From: WTGU01 sp965242855
GTDB lineage: Bacteria; Pseudomonadota; Alphaproteobacteria; UBA828
NCBI GenBank assembly: GCA_965242855.1
Contig: OZ251509.1
Coordinates: 992,001-1,056,000, forward strand
Direction of reading: 5' to 3'
DNA length: 64,000 nt
Position 1 is the stretch's first letter; the number at the start of each line of letters is the position of its first letter. Below, one piece after another: positions 38,331-47,457 of this stretch. The notes under the pieces are model-generated. The model was not told the DNA's origin and made no database searches. It saw only the letters and a list, made by a program, of their open reading frames with translations. Position numbers and translations under genes: made by a program.

Positions 38331-38735
38331 ATGATCGGGCGCCTGAATCACGTCGCGATCGCCGTTCCGGATCTGGCAGCGGCGCGTGCGCTCTACGGTG
38401 AGACCTTGGGGGCTGCCGTCTCCGCACCGCTCGACCTGCCGGATCACGGCGTCACGACGGTCTTCGTGACCTTGCCCAACGTGAAGCTCGAACTGCTGTA
38501 TCCTCTCGGCGCGGACTCGCCCATCGCGGGTTTTCTCGCGAAAAACCCGGCGGGCGGCATCCATCATCTCTGCTACGAGGTCGACGACATCGAGGCCGCC
38601 CGCGACCGGCTTCGCGCCGAGGGCGCGCGGGTGCTGGGTGATGGCAGGCCCCGCGCGGGTGCGCACGGCAAACCGGTGCTGTTCCTGCATCCAAAGGATT
38701 TCTGCGGCACGCTGATCGAGCTGGAACAGGCTTGA
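38331..38735 (+). CDS. mce: Methylmalonyl-CoA epimerase (VOC family)
   Basis: The enzyme interconverts (S)- and (R)-methylmalonyl-CoA for propionyl-CoA entry into the TCA cycle. The 134-residue glyoxalase-fold protein has LNHVAIAVPDL, the CoA/metal block GGIHHLCYEVDDI and LHPKDFCGTLIELEQ, with the metal His and Glu residues. rnj-mce-DUF1467 is a conserved alphaproteobacterial neighbourhood. The spacing to both neighbours is under 30 bp. Confidence 0.93.
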   Translation: MIGRLNHVAIAVPDLAAARALYGETLGAAVSAPLDLPDHGVTTVFVTLPNVKLELLYPLGADSPIAGFLAKNPAGGIHHLCYEVDDIEAARDRLRAEGARVLGDGRPRAGAHGKPVLFLHPKDFCGTLIELEQA

Positions 38736-38745
38736 GAGTGTCGCC

Positions 38746-38988
38746 ATGGACCCCTTCGGCATCGTCGTCGTGTTCGTGATCGCTTGGTGGATCGTCTTCT
38801 TCGTCACCTTGCCGTTCGGGATCGAGACGCCCGAGGCGTCGGAACCGGGGCACGCGCCGGGGGCACCGCGCCGGCCGCGCCTGTGGATCAAGGCCGCGGT
38901 CGCCACCGTGGCCGGGGGCGTGATCACCGGGACCATCGCGGGCGTCGTCGCCGCGGGGTGGCTCTCGCTCGAGACCTTCGCCGAATAG
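38746..38988 (+). CDS. DUF1467 family membrane protein
   Basis: An 80-residue protein with a first helix at about residues 5-24 (VVVFVIAWWIVFFVTLPFG), a short charged loop, and a second helix at about 48-70. The WWIVFFVTLPFGIETPE stretch is the DUF1467 hallmark. The family is usually found beside mce in alphaproteobacteria; its function is unknown. Confidence 0.9.
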   Translation: MDPFGIVVVFVIAWWIVFFVTLPFGIETPEASEPGHAPGAPRRPRLWIKAAVATVAGGVITGTIAGVVAAGWLSLETFAE

Positions 38989-38996
38989 AAGCCGGC

Positions 38997-39539
38997 ATGA
39001 CCAGCTATTGCGCGATCGCGCCGGGCCATCCCCATCACGGCCCCTATCACAACCTGGAATACGGCTTTCCCGTCCGGGACGACGACCGCCTGTTCGAGCG
39101 TCTGGTGCTCGAAATCAACCAAGCCGGGCTTTCCTGGCTCACCGTTCTCAAGAAGCGGGCGGCCTTCTCCGCCGCCTTCGACGGCTTCGCGATCACCCGC
39201 GTCGCCGCTTACGGGGATGCGGATCGCACTCGCTTGCTGGGCGATGCGGGAATCATCCGCAACCGGCGCAAGGTCGACGCGGCCATCGAGAACGCGCGGC
39301 GCATCCAGGCGTTGCAGGCGGCTCATGGGTCCTTCGTCGCCTGGGTCGACGCCCACCATCCCCGGACACATCCTGAATGGGTAACGCTTTTTCGCGCCCA
39401 TTTCGCCTTCACCGGCAACGAGATCGTCCGCGAGTTCCTGCTCAGCACCGGCTATCTCGAAGGTGCCCACCGGCCGGAATGCCCGGTCTACGCCGAAATT
39501 CTGAAGCAGGCACCACCCTGGTCGCGCGTGGGCCGATGA
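38997..39539 (+). CDS. tag: DNA-3-methyladenine glycosylase I
   Basis: Tag removes 3-methyladenine from alkylated DNA. The 180-residue product retains the fold signature YHNLEYGFPVRDDDRLFE, LEINQAGLSWLTVLKKR and the zinc-type C-terminal His/Cys residues (HRPECPVY). E. coli TagI begins with a Cys-containing zinc site; here Cys5 and His10-12 near the N-terminus could serve. The ATG at 38997 follows DUF1467 by 8 bp. Confidence 0.88.
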   Translation: MTSYCAIAPGHPHHGPYHNLEYGFPVRDDDRLFERLVLEINQAGLSWLTVLKKRAAFSAAFDGFAITRVAAYGDADRTRLLGDAGIIRNRRKVDAAIENARRIQALQAAHGSFVAWVDAHHPRTHPEWVTLFRAHFAFTGNEIVREFLLSTGYLEGAHRPECPVYAEILKQAPPWSRVGR

Positions 39540-39570
39540 CCCGCCCCCGGCCGCGGCGCGACCCTCGATC

Positions 39571-39599
39571 TTGACGATGTGGGCATGGAAACATAGATT
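39571..39599 (+). promoter_or_regulatory. Candidate sigma70 promoter of the secreted-paralogue pair
   Basis: TTGACG (39571-39576), a 17-bp spacer and TAGATT (39594-39599) give a near-consensus promoter 51 bp before the GTG start of the first secreted paralogue. The gap between the two paralogues is only 40 bp, so it likely serves both. Confidence 0.65.
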
Positions 39600-39650
39600 C
39601 ACACGCTGCCCAGGCGGCTTGCCTTCAAACGCATGGTCCGGGAGGTTTGC

Positions 39651-40157
39651 GTGAATATCCGACCAGGGAGAATCGCCGCGGTCGCCGCTACTATTGTGGG
39701 CGTCGCCTGCGCCGGTCCGCTCGCCGCCGGCGAGAGCGGCAGTTTTACGTTCATCGAAAGCGCCGTCCACGACTACACCGTCCTGGAATTCGCGGGCCAG
39801 ACGATCACTGGCGGTCCTCTGGAGGGGACGGGCACCGTCGTCGGGAGCAGCGGCGGCCCCTTCGCCGAGGGTGGGAATTACCGCGCGACGTGCCTCGTCT
39901 ATGTGAAGAAAGCGGAGGCCGGCATCGATCTTGAGGCGCCCTGCACGTTCACCGATTCCGACGGCGATGCCTGGTATGCGATGGCGAAGAGGCGGGCGGG
40001 CGACGTCGCGGTCGGCGGCGGTGGCCAGGGCAACCAGATGCTCGTCGGCGGCACCGGTAAATATGCGGGCGTGATGGGGAATTGCCCCTACACCACCAGC
40101 TATCTGCCGGATGACTGGCTGGTTTCGGTTTCTACCTGCGAATGGCGGCGGCCGTGA
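39651..40157 (+). CDS. Secreted allene-oxide-cyclase-barrel-like protein (paralogue 1)
   Basis: The 168-residue product has a Sec signal peptide (MNIRPGRIAAVAATIVGVAC, cleavage near AGPLAAG). A beta-rich domain follows with GGPLEGTGTVVGSSGG and the GGTGKYAGVMGNC motif typical of small AOC/dirigent-type barrels. Four cysteines (CLVY, APCTF, NCPY, TCEWRR) could form two disulfides in the periplasm. A GTG start at 39651 is chosen because GGGAGG lies 6 bp upstream; an ATG at 39633 lacks this. Function unknown. It is about 60% identical by eye to the next gene. Confidence 0.75.
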   Translation: MNIRPGRIAAVAATIVGVACAGPLAAGESGSFTFIESAVHDYTVLEFAGQTITGGPLEGTGTVVGSSGGPFAEGGNYRATCLVYVKKAEAGIDLEAPCTFTDSDGDAWYAMAKRRAGDVAVGGGGQGNQMLVGGTGKYAGVMGNCPYTTSYLPDDWLVSVSTCEWRRP

Positions 40158-40197
40158 TGTGGGACGGCGCCCCGCGCGCGTTTCGAGGAGACAGGGA

Positions 40198-40701
40198 ATG
40201 AAAGTCCTTTCCGGGAAAATGGCGGCGGTTCTTGCCGCCGCGAGTTTCACATGCACCGGGCCGCTCGCCGCAGAGGAGAGCGGGAGTTTCGAGATGCTCA
40301 CCAGCTATGTCCACGGCTACACCACGGTGGAATATGCGGGGCAGACTGTCCGAGGTGGCCCGCTCGACGGGACGGGCACGATCATCGAGACCAACGGCGG
40401 CCCGTTCGCGGAAGGCATGAACTACCGCATAAACTGCGTGGTTTACTCGAAGAAGTCGGAGGCTGGCCTTGATCTCGAAGCGCCCTGCGCCTTCACCGAT
40501 GGCGAGGGCGATAGCTGGTATGCGGTGTCGAAGCGCGACGCGGGCGATGTCGAAGTCGGCGGCGGTGGGCGCGGCAGCCAGGAGATCGAGGGTGGTACCG
40601 GCAGATATGCCGGCGTGACCGGAACCTGCCGCTACACCACCAGCTACCTGCCGGATGGATGGGTCGTCTCGCGGCGCTCCTGCGAGTGGCGGAGGCCGTG
40701 A
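40198..40701 (+). CDS. Secreted allene-oxide-cyclase-barrel-like protein (paralogue 2)
   Basis: The 167-residue product parallels its upstream neighbour throughout: signal peptide MKVLSGKMAAVLAAASFTCT, GGPLDGTGTIIETNGG, LEAPCAFTDGEGDSWYAV, GGTGRYAGVTGTCRY and the identical end CEWRRP. The ATG follows GAGGAGACAGGGA, a good Shine-Dalgarno sequence. The pair arose by tandem duplication with subsequent divergence. A decayed ankyrin gene lies 26 bp downstream. Periplasmic location is inferred from the signal peptide; no ligand is suggested. Confidence 0.77.
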   Translation: MKVLSGKMAAVLAAASFTCTGPLAAEESGSFEMLTSYVHGYTTVEYAGQTVRGGPLDGTGTIIETNGGPFAEGMNYRINCVVYSKKSEAGLDLEAPCAFTDGEGDSWYAVSKRDAGDVEVGGGGRGSQEIEGGTGRYAGVTGTCRYTTSYLPDGWVVSRRSCEWRRP

Positions 40702-40727
40702 CGCGGTAGATGTCCGGATGACGCCGG

Positions 40728-40908
40728 GTGCTGTCGGCGCTGGCGGTGGCCCTGGCCGCGCCCGCCCGTGCCGCCGCGACGGATGATCTGTTCAAGGCGG
40801 CGGGCGGCGGGACTGCTTCCGACGTGAAGGCCGCACTGTCCGCCGGCGTGGATCCCGGCGCGCGATAAAGACGGCAAGTCTCCCTTGAATGAAGGCCGGT
40901 TCGAGTAA
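40728..40908 (+). pseudogene. Decayed ankyrin-repeat secreted protein
   Basis: From the GTG at 40728 the frame reads a signal-peptide tail (LALAVALAAPARAAA-like), then TDDLFKAAGGGTASDVKAAL and AGVDPGAR, and stops at 40868. This aligns with the ankyrin gene at 51.5 kb at roughly 80% nucleotide identity. The following bases resume at that gene's third-repeat region (DDGK-SPL equivalent) and its tail (GGTTCGAGTAA at 40898-40908). A middle section is therefore deleted and the frame is broken. Confidence 0.7.
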
Positions 40909-41130
40909 AGCGGGCGGTGCGGCCCTGGCTTCGGCGCTCGGCAGCGGTGACGGCGTGCATCGTGCTGGCCAGGGCGGCGCTCGTGGTTGTAGTATTGTGG
41001 GCGCGCGGTGCCAGCCTCGTTGAAGCAAGCGAAGCGTTGGCATGGCCAAGTCGCCGGCTTTCGTTGACATACCTTCCGACGCTGAGCCGTCACTTCGCGA
41101 GGGCGCCATGCGCCGGGACTCACCTAGTAG

Positions 41131-41148
41131 CGATAAGCGGCCTTATCG
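41131..41148. repeat. Inverted repeat, 7-bp arms
   Basis: CGATAAG and CTTATCG flank the 4-bp spacer CGGC. The symmetry and AT-rich surroundings resemble a regulator site, but no start codon of a called gene lies nearby. Confidence 0.6.
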
Positions 41149-41208
41149 AAAATTTGAAAGGCCCTATCTATCAAAAACGCGCGTATGCAAGCCGCTGCTT
41201 CTTTGCGT

Positions 41209-41224
41209 GGACAGTATACTGTCC
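41209..41224. repeat. Perfect 16-bp palindrome
   Basis: GGACAGTATACTGTCC is perfectly self-complementary with no spacer, as in many dimeric-repressor operators. It lies 61 bp downstream of the other inverted repeat and about 70 bp beyond the Gfo/Idh stop. Confidence 0.7.
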
Positions 41225-41294
41225 GTAAATTTCATTCCCAGTATATCGCAACCACACCAATTAGAGTGGGCGGACGGCCCGGAAACGTCCCAGG

Positions 41295-42263
41295 TCAAGG
41301 GGGAGATGCGGTGCCCCGAGCGGCGCGTGCGCGTTCGGCGATGCGTTGCGCGACCTCGAGGGACCGCACGCCGTCGGTGGCGGTCACCGGCGGGGCGGTG
41401 CTGGTGCGCACCGCGTGCACGAACGCTTCGACCTCGCTCTTGAGTGCATCACCCCCGTCGTAGTGCTCTTCGTCCACGGCGAACCCGCCGATATCGTCGG
41501 GTCGTGCCGGATCGAGGCCTTTCTTGCGCACCGTCCTGACGCTCCGGGTGCCGTGGTCGATTCGGATGTAGGCGTCCGACTGGAAGATCCGGAGCTTGCG
41601 CTCCGTCTTGAGGCTGACCCGGCTCGCGGTGATGGAAGCGACGCAGCCATCGGCGAATTCGAGCCGCGCGTTGACGATGTCGTCGCTCTTGGAGAAGACC
41701 GGTGCGCCGACGGCGTCGACCTTCGAGACCGACGCGCGGACCAGTGCGAGGACTAGGTCGATGTCGTGGATCATCACGTCGAGGACGACGCTCACGTCGT
41801 TGCCGCGCGGCGAGAACGGGGCGAGCCGGAGCGATTCGATGTAGAGCGGCCGGACGACGCGCGGCGCGACGATGCGGAAGGCTTGCGAGAACCGCTCGAT
41901 GTGACCGACCTGGAGAACCAGAGATCGGGCGTCCGCGAGGGCCGCGATTTCCCTGGCCGTGGCGACGCTGTCGGTCAGCGGCTTCTCCACCAGGACATGG
42001 ATTCCCGCCTCCAGGAAATCCTTCGCCACGGCGTAGTGCGCCGCGGCGGGCACGGCGATGGAAACCGCATCGACGCGCCCCAGCAAGGCCCGGTGGTCGG
42101 ACGCCGAGTCGGCGCCGAACGCGGCCGCCGCCTCGACGGCGCGCACGCCGTCCGGGTCGGCCACCGCGACCAGCCGGACGTCGGCGAGCTCTGCCATCTT
42201 CTCGGCGTGAAGCCGCCCGAACCGCCCCACGCCCACCACGCCGAGTCGCAACTCTTCCGCCAT
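41295..42263 (-). CDS. Gfo/Idh/MocA family NAD(P)-dependent oxidoreductase
   Basis: The 322-residue product has the Rossmann start LGVVGVGRFGRLHAEKM, the family EKP motif in VLVEKPLTD near residue 96, and a C-terminal alpha/beta dehydrogenase domain. Family members oxidise or reduce sugars, inositols or UDP-sugars; the FSPRGNDVSVVLDVMIHDID stretch resembles UDP-N-acetylglucosamine 3-dehydrogenase-type members linked to lipid A or surface glycan. No glycan genes are adjacent, so substrate is undecided. It lies 128 bp downstream of atpC on the same strand. Confidence 0.88.
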   Translation of the reverse strand: MAEELRLGVVGVGRFGRLHAEKMAELADVRLVAVADPDGVRAVEAAAAFGADSASDHRALLGRVDAVSIAVPAAAHYAVAKDFLEAGIHVLVEKPLTDSVATAREIAALADARSLVLQVGHIERFSQAFRIVAPRVVRPLYIESLRLAPFSPRGNDVSVVLDVMIHDIDLVLALVRASVSKVDAVGAPVFSKSDDIVNARLEFADGCVASITASRVSLKTERKLRIFQSDAYIRIDHGTRSVRTVRKKGLDPARPDDIGGFAVDEEHYDGGDALKSEVEAFVHAVRTSTAPPVTATDGVRSLEVAQRIAERARAARGTASPP

Positions 42264-42391
42264 CTTTTTCCACGTCGGTGGGACGCGCGAAGCGCGAAAA
42301 AACTGCGGGCGTCACGCCGGCAAGCGCGCACTTCGTGCACGACGAGACCCGCGGGCCGAAAAACGATCGGAGCCGGCGCTTCGTCCGAAGG

Positions 42392-42793
42392 TCAGGCGGC
42401 GTTGGCGGCGAGGAGTTCGGCGATGGCGGCTTCGCGCTCGTATCGCGCGCGTTCCGCCGCGCCCTCGGCGTCGCGCAAGGCGTGTTGTGCGCGTTCGAGC
42501 CGCGCCTCCGCCTCCGCCCGGTCGATCGCCGCGGTCTCGAGCGCCTCGGCGGACAGCACCGTGCAACGTTCGCCCGTCACCTCCGCGAATCCCTCGGCGA
42601 CGACGTAGCGCTCCTTCGGCTTCTCGTTCTCGTAGATCTCGATGACGCCGGGCCGCAGCGTGGATATCAGGAGCGCGTGGCCCGGGAGCACGCCGAAATC
42701 GCCCTCGATGCCGGGCACCACCACCATTTCGACGTCGCCGGAGAAGATCAGTCTCTCCGGCGCGACCAGCTCGAACTGCAGGGTATCGGCCAT
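42392..42793 (-). CDS. atpC: F1F0 ATP synthase epsilon subunit
   Basis: AtpC is the rotating inhibitory subunit of F1. The 133-residue product begins MADTLQFELVAPERLIFSGDVE and has GDFGVLPGHALLISTLRPG, followed by the two-helix C-terminal segment (RAEAEARLERAQHALRD). It ends the atpHAGDC operon, 13 bp after atpD. Confidence 0.96.
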   Translation of the reverse strand: MADTLQFELVAPERLIFSGDVEMVVVPGIEGDFGVLPGHALLISTLRPGVIEIYENEKPKERYVVAEGFAEVTGERCTVLSAEALETAAIDRAEAEARLERAQHALRDAEGAAERARYEREAAIAELLAANAA

Positions 42794-42806
42794 GGATGAG
42801 TGCGCC

Positions 42807-44234
<1,428 letters not shown>

Positions 44235-44268
44235 CTTCTCCGCTCCCGCTCGGGCTCGCCGGGTCGCA

Positions 44269-45156
44269 TTAGAGCGCTTCCGCGCCGGAGATGATCTCGA
44301 TCAGCTCCTTGGTGATCTGCGCCTGCCGCGTCCGGTTGTAGTTGAGGGCCAGCTTGTCGATCATCTCGCCGGCGTTGCGCGTCGCGCTGTCCATCGCCGT
44401 CATCCGCGCGCCCTGTTCGCTCGCCGCGTTCTCGAGCAAGGCCCTGAAAATCTGGATCGAGAGGTTGCGCGGCAGCAGGTCCGAGAGGATCGCCTCTTCG
44501 TCGGGTTCGAAATCGTGGACAGCGCCGCCCGAATCGCTCCCGTCGTCCGCCGTCTCCGGCGGGCTGAAGGGGATGAGCCTCTGGAAGGTTACGACTTGGC
44601 TCATGACCGTCCTGAAGCGGTTGTAGACCACCGTGCAGGAATCGAACTCGCCGTTCTCGAAACGCTCCGCGAGGCCGCGACCGATGCGATCGGCCTCCTC
44701 GAAGGAAGGGCCGCCGGTGCGGCCGATGCCGTCAGCGTGGTCGACGATTATGGTGCCGAACTCGCGGCGGAGCTGTTCCCGGCCCTTGCGCCCGATGCAG
44801 ATCAGCTTCGCCGTCTTTCCCCGCTCGCCGAGCGTGATCAGGCGGGCGCGGGTCGCGCGCGTGATCGAGCTGTTGAAGCCGCCGCAGAGGCCCCGGTCGG
44901 CGGTCGCCACCAGGAAGAGGTGGATGTCGTCCCTGCCCGTGCCGCGCATCATCGCCGGCGCGTCCTCGCGCTCGCGCATGAGCGCGGCGAGCGAACCCAC
45001 CATGCGCTCCATCCGCTCCGAGAACGGGCGCGCCGCCTCCGCCGCCTCCTGGGCACGGCGGAGCTTCGAGGCCGCGACGAGCTTCATCGCCGAGGTGATC
45101 TTCTGGGTCTGGCGGACGCTGTTGATGCGGACCCTGAGGTCCTTGAGGCTCGCCAT
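44269..45156 (-). CDS. atpG: F1F0 ATP synthase gamma subunit
   Basis: AtpG is the central rotor shaft. The 295-residue product begins MASLKDLRVRINSVRQTQKITSAMK, matching the family N-terminus, and ends YNRTRQAQITKELIEIISGAEAL, the paired C-terminal helix. ATP synthase order H-A-G-D-C is intact; F0 genes are outside the window, as usual in alphaproteobacteria. Confidence 0.97.
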   Translation of the reverse strand: MASLKDLRVRINSVRQTQKITSAMKLVAASKLRRAQEAAEAARPFSERMERMVGSLAALMREREDAPAMMRGTGRDDIHLFLVATADRGLCGGFNSSITRATRARLITLGERGKTAKLICIGRKGREQLRREFGTIIVDHADGIGRTGGPSFEEADRIGRGLAERFENGEFDSCTVVYNRFRTVMSQVVTFQRLIPFSPPETADDGSDSGGAVHDFEPDEEAILSDLLPRNLSIQIFRALLENAASEQGARMTAMDSATRNAGEMIDKLALNYNRTRQAQITKELIEIISGAEAL

Positions 45157-45196
45157 GGCGGGGACGCTTTCCTGACCCGGACTCGGAGCGCCAAGC

Positions 45197-46723
45197 TCAC
45201 GCGAACGTCTTGGAGAAGTCGTCGAGGATCTCGGTCAGGGCCTTCTCCGTCTCATCGCTCAGCTCCCGCGACTCGCGGAGGGCGCCCAGGAGCTCCGCGT
45301 GGCTCGCCCGCATCACGCCGAGGAATTCGCTCTCGAAGCGGGTCACGTCGGAGACTTCGATCCCATCGAGATAGCCGCGCACGCCGGCGAAGATCGAGAC
45401 GACCTGCTCTTCCACGGACATCGGCGCGAACTGGTCCTGCTTGAGCAGCTCCGTCAGCCGGGCGCCCCGGTTGAGGAGGCGTTGCGTCGCCGCGTCGAGG
45501 TCCGAGCCGAACTGCGCGAACGCCGCCATCTCACGGTACTGGGCGAGCTCCAGCTTGATTCGCCCGGCGACCTGCTTCATCGCCTTCACCTGGGCGGCCG
45601 AACCCACACGGCTGACCGAGAGGCCGACGTTGATGGCCGGTCGGATGCCCTGGTAGAAGAGGTCAGTCTCCAGGAAGATCTGCCCGTCGGTGATCGAGAT
45701 CACGTTCGTCGGGATGTAGGCCGAGACGTCGTTCGCCTGGGTCTCGATCACCGGCATCGCCGTGAGCGAGCCCGAACCGTTGCCGGCGTTCATCTTGGCG
45801 GCGCGTTCGAGCAGCCGCGAGTGGAGGTAGAACACGTCGCCCGGATAGGCCTCGCGCCCCGGCGGGCGGCGCAGCAGAAGCGACATCTGGCGGTAGGCGA
45901 CGGCCTGCTTCGACAGATCGTCGTAGAAGATCACCGCGTGCATCCCGTTGTCGCGGAAGTACTCACCCATGGTGCAGCCGGCATAGGGCGCGAGGAACTG
46001 AAGAGGCGCCGGCTCCGAGGCGGATGCCGAGACGACGATCGAGTAGTCGAGCGCGCCGTATTCCTCCAGGGTCTTGACGATCTGCGCCACCGTCGAACGC
46101 TTCTGCCCGACGGCGACGTAGATGCAGTAGAGCTTCCGCGATTCGTCGTCGCTCGCGTTGACTTCCTTCTGGTTGATGATGGTGTCGACCGCGATGGCGG
46201 TCTTTCCCGTCTGGCGATCGCCGATGATCAGCTCGCGCTGCCCGCGGCCGATAGGGACGAGGGCGTCGAGCGCCTTGAGGCCGGTCTGTACCGGCTCGTT
46301 CACCGACTGGCGCGGGATGATGCTGGGGGCCTTGACCTCCACCCGGCGCCGCTCCCCTTCGATCGGGCCCTTGCCGTCGAGCGGGTTGCCGAGCGGGTCG
46401 ACGACGCGGCCCAGCAGCGCCTTGCCGACGGGCACGTCGACGATGGTCCCCGTCCGCTTGACGACGTCGCCCTCCTTGATGTCTCGATCCTCGCCGAAGA
46501 TCACGATGCCGACGTTGTCGGTCTCGAGGTTCAGGGCCATGCCCCGGATGCCGCCGGGGAACTCCACCATCTCGCCGGCCTGGACGTTGTCGAGCCCATG
46601 GACGCGGGCGACGCCGTCCCCGACCGAGAGGACTTGACCCACCTCGGCCACGTCCGCCTCGGCCCCGAAATTGGCGATCTGCTCCTTCAGGATTGCCGAT
46701 ATCTCGGCGGCGCCGATGTCCAT
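45197..46723 (-). CDS. atpA: F1F0 ATP synthase alpha subunit
   Basis: AtpA is the non-catalytic nucleotide-binding subunit of F1. The 508-residue product has Walker A GDRQTGKT near residue 170, the C-terminal domain signature and MNAGNGSGSLTAMPVIETQ. The start MDIGAAEISAILKEQI is typical. It begins 1 bp after the atpH stop. Confidence 0.97.
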   Translation of the reverse strand: MDIGAAEISAILKEQIANFGAEADVAEVGQVLSVGDGVARVHGLDNVQAGEMVEFPGGIRGMALNLETDNVGIVIFGEDRDIKEGDVVKRTGTIVDVPVGKALLGRVVDPLGNPLDGKGPIEGERRRVEVKAPSIIPRQSVNEPVQTGLKALDALVPIGRGQRELIIGDRQTGKTAIAVDTIINQKEVNASDDESRKLYCIYVAVGQKRSTVAQIVKTLEEYGALDYSIVVSASASEPAPLQFLAPYAGCTMGEYFRDNGMHAVIFYDDLSKQAVAYRQMSLLLRRPPGREAYPGDVFYLHSRLLERAAKMNAGNGSGSLTAMPVIETQANDVSAYIPTNVISITDGQIFLETDLFYQGIRPAINVGLSVSRVGSAAQVKAMKQVAGRIKLELAQYREMAAFAQFGSDLDAATQRLLNRGARLTELLKQDQFAPMSVEEQVVSIFAGVRGYLDGIEVSDVTRFESEFLGVMRASHAELLGALRESRELSDETEKALTEILDDFSKTFA

Positions 46724-46724
46724 G

Positions 46725-47285
46725 TCAGATTCCCTTCATCGCCAATTCGAGATTGCGCAGTTTCGTTCCGAGCGAGGCGTCCAGCATCCGCGAGCCGACG
46801 CGGACAGTCAGGCCGCCGAGCAACGCCGGGTCCACGCGGGTCTCCAGCGCCACCGCCCGCCCCGCGACGGCGCGGAGCGCCTCCTCGAGCGCCCGCAGGT
46901 GGTCGGGCTTGAGCGGCACGGCCGACGTCACCTCCGCCGACACCTCGCCGCGATGCGCCGCGAGCTTCGCCCGGAACGCCGCGATCACGGCGTCGAGCAG
47001 GAACACGCGGCGGTTGCGCGCGAGAAGCCGGACGAAGTTCCTCACGTAGCGGTCCGCCTCCAGCCGCTCCAGCACGGCGTCCAACGCCTTGCCTTGCTCC
47101 GCACGCGAGAGCGTGGGACTGCGGACGACGCGCTGCAGGTCCCCGCTGTCGGCGAGCAGGCGTTGGACCGTACCGAGATCGCGTTCAATCGCTTCGATCA
47201 CGCCGCGTTCGACAGCGAGCTCGAAGAGCGCCGTCGCGTAACGATCCGCGAGACCGGCGAGGCCGCCGACCGATTGCCCAGCCAC
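46725..47285 (-). CDS. atpH: F1F0 ATP synthase delta subunit (OSCP)
   Basis: AtpH anchors F1 to the peripheral stalk. The 186-residue product begins from a GTG at 47285 preceded by CAGGGAGAAGCA, a good Shine-Dalgarno sequence; a longer frame to 47390 adds only unconserved residues. It has the six-helix N-terminal domain (YATALFELAVERG) and the C-terminal signature DPALLGGLTVRVGSRMLDASL. It opens the atp operon. Confidence 0.95.
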   Translation of the reverse strand: MAGQSVGGLAGLADRYATALFELAVERGVIEAIERDLGTVQRLLADSGDLQRVVRSPTLSRAEQGKALDAVLERLEADRYVRNFVRLLARNRRVFLLDAVIAAFRAKLAAHRGEVSAEVTSAVPLKPDHLRALEEALRAVAGRAVALETRVDPALLGGLTVRVGSRMLDASLGTKLRNLELAMKGI

Positions 47286-47319
47286 TGCTTCTCCCTGCTT
47301 CTGCCCGGATGCGGGCCGC

Positions 47320-47337
47320 AAAAAAAGCCCCGCGGGC
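47320..47337 (-). terminator. Rho-independent terminator downstream of priA
   Basis: On the minus strand a short hairpin GCCC-GCG-GGGC is followed by seven T residues. It lies about 120 bp after the priA stop and just before atpH, separating the two transcripts. Confidence 0.65.
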
Positions 47338-47457
47338 ACCCGTCCCGGAAAGGCCCGCACACGAGTATCACACTCCCCCCGCCCGCGCAACCGCCTCCCG
47401 GAATATCCCCGCTGCGCTTCGGTGCGCGGGTCCCCGGGCCCCTGTCGCTATCTCGGG

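Larger units (their letters stand above)
40909..41294 (+). other. Intergenic AT-rich patch with palindromes, no recognised gene
   Basis: The region between the ankyrin relic and the 3' end of the Gfo/Idh gene. From about 41090 to 41280 base composition drops well below the surroundings, with runs such as GAAAATTTGAAAG. It holds two inverted repeats, listed separately. A 103-residue frame at 40917-41228 has no Shine-Dalgarno sequence or family motif and is not called. Confidence 0.5.
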
